From Clostridiales bacterium UBA1758 (GTDB lineage Bacteria; Bacillota; Clostridia; Oscillospirales; UBA1758): DNA of 17,824 bases. The DNA lies in NCBI GenBank assembly GCA_002315595.1, contig DCHG01000034.1, forward strand, positions 1 through 17,824. The letters are read 5' to 3'. Positions within the stretch are counted from its first letter, which is position 1. Every line of letters starts with the position of its first letter. Below the pieces are notes generated by a model. The model worked only from the letters and a program-made list of their open reading frames with translations, ran no database searches and was not told the origin of the DNA. The position numbers were made by a program, and so were the translations under genes. Positions 7,089 through 13,678 of this stretch are shown one piece after another.

Positions 7089-8317
7089 TTTTCCTCGCTC
7101 CTTCCGATCGAATAGCCGGCCGTACGCCCCGTCGACCACGCAATCTGCAAATTAAAACCGCCGGTATAGGCGTCCACGTCAATGATCTCGCCCGCGAAAT
7201 ACAGTCCCGAAATCAGTTTGGACTGCATGGTATGCGGATCGATCTCCTTTGTCGCGACCCCGCCGGAAGTGATAATCGCTTCCGCAATCGGACGACGGCC
7301 GGAAATACGCACCGGGAATGCCTTGATCAGCGTTTTCAGTGCCTGACGTTGTTCGCGTGTAACCGAATTTACCTGCGTATTTCCGGGAATGCCCGAAAGT
7401 GCGGCGACGGTTTCGGCAAGTCTTGTCGGGAATAAATCGTACAGTGCATTACGAAATTCACGGTTTTTGTATTTTTCAAAATCGGATAAAATTCTTTTTT
7501 CAAGTTTTGCGTCATCAAGCCCCGGTTTGAGGTCGATATAGACCGTTCCCTCCTGCTCACGCATATGACTTGACGCAGAAAGGATCAGCGGTCCCGACAA
7601 TCCAAAATGCGTAAACAGCATTTCGCCGAGTTCGGTGTATTCCGCCTTTCCTTTTTTGTTGCGAAGTGTGACCGTGACATTGCGAAGCGAAAGCCCCATC
7701 AACCGTTCACAGAACGCGTCCGGTGATTCCAGCGGAACAAGAGACGCCTGAATGGGCTTGATCGAATGACCGATCTCTTCCGCCATACGATACCCGTCAC
7801 CGGTCGATCCCGTCGTCGGATATGACGCCCCACCTGTCGCAAGTATGACCGAATCGGCATCAAACCGTCCCTGATCGGTTTCGACACCCGTAACACGACC
7901 GTCTTCGACGAGGATGTGTTTTGCCGTGGCGTTGACGATTTTCACGCCCGTTTTCATCAAATACGCACGCAAGGTATCCGTCACATGAAAGGCATTGTCC
8001 GATACCGGGAAAACGCGGTTTCCGCGTTCGGTTTTCAACGGAAGACCGTGCTGCTCAAAAAAACGCATCGTATCCTCGGGAGAAAAGGAATTGATCGCAC
8101 TGAATAGAAATTTCGGGTTGGTCGGAACATTTTTCAAAAATTCTTCCGGCGTGCAATCATTGGTCAGATTGCATCGTCCCTTGCCCGTGATATTGATCTT
8201 TTTGCCTAATTTATCGTTCTTTTCGAGAAGGACCGTGGAATAACCGCGTTCTGCGGCGGTACCAGCCGCCATCATTCCCGCGGCACCCGCGCCGATAACA
8301 ATGACATTCGTTCGCAT
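7085..8317 (-). CDS. NAD(P)/FAD-dependent oxidoreductase, BaiN/HI0933 (aminoacetone oxidase) family
   Basis: A 410-residue flavoprotein. The N-terminal dinucleotide fold has GAGAAG at 9-14 and an acidic LLEKND end to the second strand. Family marks follow: ITGKGRCNLTN near 43-53, ATGGASYPTTGSTGDGY, and near the C-terminus ITSGGVATKEID, LYFAGEIIDVDAYTGGFNLQIAWSTG, which closes the FAD site. Members are variously named aminoacetone oxidase-like or BaiN-like flavin reductases, and the physiological substrate is generally unclear. The ATG at 8317 overlaps the regulator stop as TGATG; a start 13 codons earlier was rejected on that basis. It overlaps the HutP-like gene by 4 bases. The family call is firm; the reaction is unknown. 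Confidence 0.9.
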   Translation of the reverse strand: MRTNVIVIGAGAAGMMAAGTAAERGYSTVLLEKNDKLGKKINITGKGRCNLTNDCTPEEFLKNVPTNPKFLFSAINSFSPEDTMRFFEQHGLPLKTERGNRVFPVSDNAFHVTDTLRAYLMKTGVKIVNATAKHILVEDGRVTGVETDQGRFDADSVILATGGASYPTTGSTGDGYRMAEEIGHSIKPIQASLVPLESPDAFCERLMGLSLRNVTVTLRNKKGKAEYTELGEMLFTHFGLSGPLILSASSHMREQEGTVYIDLKPGLDDAKLEKRILSDFEKYKNREFRNALYDLFPTRLAETVAALSGIPGNTQVNSVTREQRQALKTLIKAFPVRISGRRPIAEAIITSGGVATKEIDPHTMQSKLISGLYFAGEIIDVDAYTGGFNLQIAWSTGRTAGYSIGRSEEK

Positions 8318-9180
8318 CAAAGTGCCTGCTTTTCGTAAACCTGATACTCTTCCCAAACGCTTTCCAGTCGATTGAAGGCGTCGGTGAGTTCAACGCTTTT
8401 GCGCATACCGACGGCGACAATGAGTGCATTGATGACCGAAAGAGGTGCAACAAGGGAATCGACAAAACTCGCCATATCACTCTTTGCAACCAAAACATGA
8501 CTTGCAGCAGATGCAAGCGGTGAAAGCATACTGTCGGTAATTCCGATGGTCGTGGCGCCTTTTTTGTGGGCATACTGCATTGCCTTAACGGTACGGCTTG
8601 AATAGCGCGGGAAACTGATGCCGATGAGAACGTCATCCGGCTCCATTCGGATCATCTGTTCAAAGACCTCCGCGGTGCTGGACGTACGGATCTGACGGAC
8701 ATCGTCAAACATCTGGGTGAAATAAAAACCGATAAAACTTGCAAGAGAAGCCGACGAACGAACGCCCAAAATAAAAATTCTCTTCGCCGCAATGATAGCA
8801 TCGACGGCTTTATCGAATGCGTTGTGGTCAAGTTCTTCCATCGTCATACGAATCTTGTCGATATCGGATTCGAACACCGTATTTGCCAGATCGGCGTCAC
8901 CGAGTCGGTCGGATGCAACCTCGATGCGCTGAACACTTGTCAGTTTTGTGCGCACCATTTCGGCAAGCGCCCTTTGCATCTTCGGATAGCCTTCATAACC
9001 GATTTCAGCCGCAAAACGGACAACTGTGGATTCACTGACGCCGATGGCACTACCAAGTTTGCTTGCGGTCATAAATGCGGCTTTATCGTAATGCTCAATG
9101 ATGTATTTTGCAATGTTTTTTTGTTTTTTTGAAAAGCCGGTCATACCGTTTTGAATTTTTTCAATCAGACTTTCTTCCAT
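8317..9180 (-). CDS. MurR/RpiR-family transcriptional regulator
   Basis: A 287-residue regulator with the standard layout: an N-terminal RpiR helix-turn-helix at about 1-75 (TASKLGSAIGVSESTVVRFAAEIGY is the DNA-reading part) and a sugar isomerase (SIS) domain at about 126-255 (RIFILGVRSSASLA, then VLIGISFPRYSSRTV). SIS domains bind phosphosugars, so it should sense a sugar phosphate and switch nearby promoters. The ATG at 9180 is preceded by GGAGG and lies about 37 bases past a strong promoter; an in-frame start at 9327 is upstream of that promoter and is rejected. It is divergent from two glycosidases, its likely targets, and heads the operon ending in ispH-S1. The effector is not predictable. 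Confidence 0.93.
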   Translation of the reverse strand: MEESLIEKIQNGMTGFSKKQKNIAKYIIEHYDKAAFMTASKLGSAIGVSESTVVRFAAEIGYEGYPKMQRALAEMVRTKLTSVQRIEVASDRLGDADLANTVFESDIDKIRMTMEELDHNAFDKAVDAIIAAKRIFILGVRSSASLASFIGFYFTQMFDDVRQIRTSSTAEVFEQMIRMEPDDVLIGISFPRYSSRTVKAMQYAHKKGATTIGITDSMLSPLASAASHVLVAKSDMASFVDSLVAPLSVINALIVAVGMRKSVELTDAFNRLESVWEEYQVYEKQAL

Positions 9181-9223
9181 AATTTCCTCCACGGTTATGC
9201 GAAATACTCCGATTTTTTGTTTT

Positions 9224-9252
9224 ATTATACCATATTTTTTTCTGCATTTCAA
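9224..9252 (-). promoter_or_regulatory. Sigma-A promoter of the rpiR to ispH-S1 operon
   Basis: On the minus strand, TTGAAA (9247-9252), a 17-base spacer and a perfect TATAAT (9224-9229), with TGG giving an extended -10. The predicted start of transcription is near 9217, leaving a leader of about 37 bases that contains GGAGG. The next genes are coupled, so this promoter probably drives all six. Its -35 box lies within the left arm of an inverted repeat. Confidence 0.85.
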
Positions 9253-9275
9253 ACATTCAAATATGAATTTTGAAA
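9247..9275. promoter_or_regulatory. Inverted repeat, candidate RpiR operator
   Basis: Perfect 7-base arms TTTCAAA (9247-9253) and TTTGAAA (9269-9275), plus inner arms ATTC (9255-9258) and GAAT (9265-9268), surround a 6-base AT centre; the left half has one extra base. The left arm contains the whole -35 box of the regulator promoter, and the repeat ends 27 bases before the -35 box of the divergent glycosidase promoter. A dimeric regulator bound here could repress its own gene and affect both directions. The region is AT-rich, so chance cannot be excluded. Confidence 0.55.
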
Positions 9276-9302
9276 AATTTTTTCCGTCATTATGCAAAAG
9301 CC

Positions 9303-9332
9303 TTGATTTCACATCATCAAATATCATATACT
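9303..9332 (+). promoter_or_regulatory. Predicted promoter of the two-gene glycosidase operon
   Basis: On the plus strand, TTGATT (9303-9308), an 18-base spacer and TATACT (9327-9332), followed by a GGAGG (9361-9365) and the ATG at 9371. A weaker 5-base inverted repeat (TTGAT at 9303-9307, ATCAA at 9316-9320) lies inside this promoter and could be a second operator, or may be chance. Confidence 0.6.
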
Positions 9333-9370
9333 ATGTGTGTTAGGAACAATCAATATGTACGGAGGACGAT

Positions 9371-11533
9371 ATGAACCAATCCATTCTTTTCGAAAACGAT
9401 CTTTTTCGTTTCGAACTCGGCCAAGACGCGTGCGCGAAAAGTTTGATTTTGAAATCTACCGGCGAAGAACTGCTCGACGCATCGGAACGTCTTTCGATGT
9501 TTTCGGTCACGCAGGAGCGTCCGTTCAACAACGAAGTAAAACTTTCCCATCCGAACAAACGGACGACCTATCCGGCAAATTCCGTCACACGCGACGGAAA
9601 CCGTCTGATCATCGGGTTTGATATTGCCCCATATGAGGCGGTGGTCGAATTCAAACTGGCGAAGGACTATCTTTCATTCACATTGGTCGACTTTATTGTC
9701 CATGAATACAGTTATCCGTGGTTGCATCTCACTCCCCCGCCGGTTTCGGAATTCCGTCTAATCCGTCTTCCGCTGAAAAACCGCGAAAAATACGGGGAAT
9801 GGCTTAATGTCCTTTGGGATGATTTCGCCGCAATCAACGTCCTTGCCGCCTGCCCCGAAGCCAGAATCGAATCCGAAATGCGCTACTCGGCACGGGTTCT
9901 GACGGCGGACGCCGACGCGTCCGTCAAATTGCGTGGCGTCACCGCATCTATGATTGCCTGCAAGCCGGACAGTCTTCTTGACTGCATCGAATCCATCGAG
10001 GTCGACTACGACCTGCCCCGCGGGGTTGCAGCCCGTCGTGCTCCCACAATCAACCGTTCCGTCTACTGGTCAAATAATGTCAATCCGTCAAACGTCGACG
10101 AACACATTCGTCTGGCAAAGCAAGGCGGTTTCCAACTTCTTTTGATGTATTATACGAGTTTCTTTGTTGAAGATGAATATCTTTATCTCAACGGTAATTA
10201 CGATTTCCGTCCGGAATATCCGAACGGATTTGCCGATCTGCGTGCCATGCTTGCAAAAATAAAAGCCGCGGGAATCGAGCCGGGACTTCATTTTCTGCAA
10301 ACGCATATCGGGCTGAAAAGCCGCTATGTCACGCCCCATGTCGACCACCGACTGAATCTCACACGTCGCTTTACATTGTCCCGACCGCTTGGAAAAGAAG
10401 ACGATGTGATCTATGTTGAGCAAAATCCGCGTGACAGCGTCATGTTTGACGACTGCCGCTATCTCACCTTTGGCGGTGAAATGATGCACTACGACAGTTT
10501 CGACTGTGAGCCGCCGTATTACTTCCGTGGCATCAAACGCGGTGCATACAAAACCGAGATCGTTGAGCATCCTTTGGGCCAGATCGGTGGCATTCTCGAC
10601 ATCAGTGAATTCGGTGCACAAAGTTGCTATATCGACCAAAACACTGGTCTTCAGGACGAGATTGCCGACAAGGTCGCAGAAATTTACGGTTGCGGCTTCC
10701 GTTTCATCTATCTCGACGGTTCCGAGGGCGCGACGATTCCGTACGCCCACCATGTTTCCAACGCGCAATACCGTGTTTACAAAAAATTCGAGCCAAAACC
10801 ATTCTTCTGTGAAGGTGCGGCAAAGTCCCATTTCGGCTGGCACTGGATGAGTGGCGGCAACGCCTTTGACATCTTCGAGCCGAAGATATTCAAGGCGAAA
10901 ATTGCCGAACACCCCGCCGAAGAAGCACCGAGAATGCGTAATGATTTTACGCGTCTCAACTTCGGTTGGTGGGGATTTTGGAATCCCGGAACACAGGCAG
11001 ATCTTATCGAATACGGTGCCGCCAAAGCCGCCGCATGGAATTGTCCCGTCACGATGCAAATGGATCTAGATGTGGTCAAAAAACATCCGCGTCTTGACGA
11101 TATTTTAGAGGCGATGCGTCGATGGGAGGATGTTCGTGCAAAAGGTTGGCTCGACGACGAAAAGAAAGAGATACTCAAAGATCTCTCCGTCGAACACACC
11201 CTCCTTCTCAACGAAAACAAGGAATATGAACTGGTCCGTTACACGCAGATCGCGGGCGATCAGGCAGCGGAAGTACCGCTTCGTGCGTTTATTTTCGAAC
11301 GCAACGGCAAAAACACCGTCGTGTTCTGGCATACCTCCGGCTTTGGCAATCTTTCGCTTCCGTTTTCCGCCAAAAATTTGAAACTGCAAAAAGAACTTTA
11401 CGGTGAACAGATCACTATTTCCGAAAATGACGGCAAATCCATCATCCCCACCGCAGGCAAACAGTATCTTACCACCGACCTTTCCGAAGTCGAAATCCGA
11501 AAAGCGTTTGAAAATGCAGTCTTTTTCGAATAA
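9371..11533 (+). CDS. TIM-barrel-type glycoside hydrolase-like protein, family unassigned
   Basis: A 720-residue protein without a signal peptide. The N-terminal 220 residues look like a beta-sandwich. From about 225 the pattern suggests a (beta/alpha)8 barrel of the broad GH27/31/36 kind: SVYWSNNV, GGFQLLLMYYT, KAAGIEPGLHFLQTHIG (near 298-314), RFIYLDGSEGA (D449, E452) and PFFCEGAA (E481). The barrel may be followed by a C-terminal beta domain. The Asp and Glu named are catalytic candidates by position only. The ATG has GGAGG 5 bases upstream. The gene starts the plus-strand operon and is followed after 12 bases by a GH36 alpha-galactosidase, so it probably acts on the same galactoside-rich glycan. 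I do not recognise a specific CAZy family. Confidence 0.6.
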   Translation: MNQSILFENDLFRFELGQDACAKSLILKSTGEELLDASERLSMFSVTQERPFNNEVKLSHPNKRTTYPANSVTRDGNRLIIGFDIAPYEAVVEFKLAKDYLSFTLVDFIVHEYSYPWLHLTPPPVSEFRLIRLPLKNREKYGEWLNVLWDDFAAINVLAACPEARIESEMRYSARVLTADADASVKLRGVTASMIACKPDSLLDCIESIEVDYDLPRGVAARRAPTINRSVYWSNNVNPSNVDEHIRLAKQGGFQLLLMYYTSFFVEDEYLYLNGNYDFRPEYPNGFADLRAMLAKIKAAGIEPGLHFLQTHIGLKSRYVTPHVDHRLNLTRRFTLSRPLGKEDDVIYVEQNPRDSVMFDDCRYLTFGGEMMHYDSFDCEPPYYFRGIKRGAYKTEIVEHPLGQIGGILDISEFGAQSCYIDQNTGLQDEIADKVAEIYGCGFRFIYLDGSEGATIPYAHHVSNAQYRVYKKFEPKPFFCEGAAKSHFGWHWMSGGNAFDIFEPKIFKAKIAEHPAEEAPRMRNDFTRLNFGWWGFWNPGTQADLIEYGAAKAAAWNCPVTMQMDLDVVKKHPRLDDILEAMRRWEDVRAKGWLDDEKKEILKDLSVEHTLLLNENKEYELVRYTQIAGDQAAEVPLRAFIFERNGKNTVVFWHTSGFGNLSLPFSAKNLKLQKELYGEQITISENDGKSIIPTAGKQYLTTDLSEVEIRKAFENAVFFE

Positions 11534-11545
11534 AAGGAGTTCAAA

Positions 11546-13633
11546 ATGAAGGAATTTTCGTGTATTGAACAGTTTTTCGAAACAAATCCCCCCATAATAC
11601 CGAATGTGATGGTCAACATCGACGGCAATCTGCGTTGCGGTGGTGAAGGCACTGTCTACGAAGCATCGACAGGGATTTTTTCCGACGAACCATCCTATTC
11701 TTTCTCGTCCGAAGACGATACACACGCCGAGGTGAAAATCGCATCCTGCGGTTACGAGGTCATAGAAAATTTCGAATTTTTCAAAACATCCGCCGCCGTC
11801 CGTCAGATCACGGCTTTCCGCAATACCTCTGACCATTCCGCACCCTTGATGCACCTGACCAGTGCGAGATTTTCATTTCCGTGGCGTGGCGGAATTCTCG
11901 ATTGGAACGATCCGCGTCGTTTTCGAATTCATTACAGTACCTACTCCAACGGAAGCGAAGGTCAGTGGGTTGAAAAATCGTTTGCCGACCTCGGACTATT
12001 CCCCGTATACACCACCGATTTTGATTTTCAAACCCGCCGTCCCGTACTGCTACGTTCCGAGGGAAGTTGGTCGACGGGCAGATATTATCCGCTTCTCATT
12101 GTCGAAGACCGTGAAACGGGCGTCGCGTATTACATTGAACACGAAGGCGGCGTAACATGGGAAATCACGCTCACCGTCAATGACGGACGCTTGTATCTTG
12201 AAGCGAACTCTGCGAACAACACCCACGATCTTTGGTATCGAGAACTCGCCCCGGACGAAACTTATACCACTACTCCCGCGATCCTCGGCAAAGTCGAAGG
12301 CGGGTTTGAAGAAGCGGTCGCGGAACTCATTCGCGCAAAGCGTGAGTCGTCCCTCGTCCACTGGAAAAACGGCGTGATCCCCGTTTGCTACAATGTCTAT
12401 ATGGGCGGTCTGTTCGGCTCTCCGAATGACCGCGAACTCCCACCGCTGATCGAAGCCGCCGCAAAAGACGGTTGTGAGGTCTTCTGTATTGACGCGGGCT
12501 GGTTCCGCCCCGAAGTGAACAATAGCGGAAGTTGCTTTCTCGGCGACTATGTTCCCGACGACAAACGCTTTGGGAAGTACGGTCTGGCGGGCATTTTGAA
12601 ACTCATCGCCGATCACGGAATGGTGCCAGGGCTTTGGTTTGAATTCGAAGCCGTCGACGAAAACATCGGCGCCGTGGTTTCCGAAACCGCCGTCATTCGC
12701 CGCAACGGTCATATTGTCAGCCCCGGTCGTGCAATATACGACCTCTGTGATCCCGCCGTCCGCAAAAAACTTTTGGAAAGCGTCGACCGCGTATATCGCA
12801 TGGGGCTTCGTTACCTCAAAAACGACCATAATCTCGGCACGGGTACGGGCTACGGCAAATCGGGCGAATGTTTCGGCGAAGAAGCCCGCAAGCGTGCCGA
12901 GGCTTTGCTCTCATTCATTGACGAACTCCGTCTGCGCTATCCCGACCTCATCATTGAAAGTTGTGCCAGCGGCGGAATGCGAACCGATCACGGCACCCTC
13001 CGTCATCATTTTTTGGAAAGTACGAGCGATCAGGAATACTATTTCAACTATCCGGCGATCGTCGTCGGCGTCGGTGCAACAATGGAGCCCGAAAAAGCCG
13101 CAAACTGGGATTATCCGTATGCGCTGACAAAAGCCGAGCATCGCGTTTTCAATTCCGATCCGCAGATACTTCAAAACCTCATCGCCCGCTACGCCGACGG
13201 TGAAGCGACGATCTTCAACATGATCAACGGGTTTATGGGTGTGATGTATCTTTCCGGGCGGTTAGAGTACGCCGATGCCAAAAACGAAGCCCTTATCCGT
13301 GAAGGCATCACGCTCTACAAATCACATCGCGGTGAGATCATCCGCAGTGTTCCCGTTTTTCCGACGGGGATGCCTGCAATGGGGCAACCGGGTTATGTGA
13401 CCTACGGGCTCAAAACCGACGACGTCATTTTACTTGCCGTTTGGCGCATGATGACACGGGACGAAAACTTCTCATTTGACCTTTCCCGTTACGGCGCAAA
13501 ATCCGTCGAACAGATCTACCCGTCCGCGGATCTCTCGTCACGATTTGTTTTTGCACAGTCGACCGGCCGTATGACCGTGGAAATGAAGGGCGCAAAAAAT
13601 ATGGGAAGACTTTATCTTGTCAAACTGAAATAA
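11546..13633 (+). CDS. GH36 alpha-galactosidase
   Basis: A 695-residue GH36 enzyme, about the usual 700-740 length, removing alpha-linked galactose from oligosaccharides such as raffinose or melibiose types. It has a beta-supersandwich N-terminal domain, then a TIM barrel with CIDAGWF (D316; the family more often has DDGW), GLWFEFEAV, YLKNDHN with the likely nucleophile D427, and IESCASGGMRTD with the likely acid/base D481. There is no signal peptide, so it acts on imported sugars. The ATG is preceded by AAGGAG directly after the upstream stop. It shares the operon promoter and ends at the hairpin at 13647-13678. Other alpha-galactosyl or alpha-N-acetylgalactosaminyl specificity within GH36 remains possible. 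Confidence 0.88.
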   Translation: MKEFSCIEQFFETNPPIIPNVMVNIDGNLRCGGEGTVYEASTGIFSDEPSYSFSSEDDTHAEVKIASCGYEVIENFEFFKTSAAVRQITAFRNTSDHSAPLMHLTSARFSFPWRGGILDWNDPRRFRIHYSTYSNGSEGQWVEKSFADLGLFPVYTTDFDFQTRRPVLLRSEGSWSTGRYYPLLIVEDRETGVAYYIEHEGGVTWEITLTVNDGRLYLEANSANNTHDLWYRELAPDETYTTTPAILGKVEGGFEEAVAELIRAKRESSLVHWKNGVIPVCYNVYMGGLFGSPNDRELPPLIEAAAKDGCEVFCIDAGWFRPEVNNSGSCFLGDYVPDDKRFGKYGLAGILKLIADHGMVPGLWFEFEAVDENIGAVVSETAVIRRNGHIVSPGRAIYDLCDPAVRKKLLESVDRVYRMGLRYLKNDHNLGTGTGYGKSGECFGEEARKRAEALLSFIDELRLRYPDLIIESCASGGMRTDHGTLRHHFLESTSDQEYYFNYPAIVVGVGATMEPEKAANWDYPYALTKAEHRVFNSDPQILQNLIARYADGEATIFNMINGFMGVMYLSGRLEYADAKNEALIREGITLYKSHRGEIIRSVPVFPTGMPAMGQPGYVTYGLKTDDVILLAVWRMMTRDENFSFDLSRYGAKSVEQIYPSADLSSRFVFAQSTGRMTVEMKGAKNMGRLYLVKLK

Positions 13634-13646
13634 TTCATCAAAAACG

Positions 13647-13678
13647 AAAACGCAGTGGGAAAACCCACTGCGTTTTTT
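13647..13678. terminator. Bidirectional terminator between convergent genes
   Basis: A perfect 13-bp stem (AAAACGCAGTGGG and its complement) with an AAAA loop. For the plus-strand glycosidase operon it is followed by a six-T run (13673-13678). Read on the minus strand, the same hairpin is followed by TTTTCGTTTTTG, so it can also end the convergent GH95-like gene, whose stop codon (13678-13680) overlaps its edge by one base. Confidence 0.92.

Noticed and set aside
7089..7139. Longer start for the HutP-like gene
   Set aside because: It lacks a better binding site and would lengthen the overlap with the flavoprotein; the ATGA junction at 7085-7088 is typical of coupled genes.
5422..9180. Separate promoters for cmk, plsC or ispH
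   Set aside because: The genes overlap or are spaced by 15 bases or less, and I did not find a paired -35/-10 with good spacing ahead of them; internal promoters inside coding sequence cannot be excluded.
9303..9320. Short inverted repeat TTGAT/ATCAA inside the plus-strand promoter as an independent operator
   Set aside because: The arms are only five bases in AT-rich DNA, so I mention it under the promoter but do not claim it as a separate site.
9285..9325. Possible catabolite-responsive (cre) site near the glycosidase promoter
   Set aside because: I compared the region with the usual TG-N-AA-N-CG core and found no acceptable match.
9181..9327. N-terminal extension of the RpiR regulator to an ATG at 9327
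   Set aside because: It would run through the -10 and -35 boxes and the inverted repeat, and the start at 9180 has a good GGAGG and matches the family N-terminus.
10088..11059. A 323-codon open frame on the minus strand
   Set aside because: It lies wholly inside the TIM-barrel gene on the plus strand, has no family motif, and the overlapped gene has a clear ribosome binding site and operon context.
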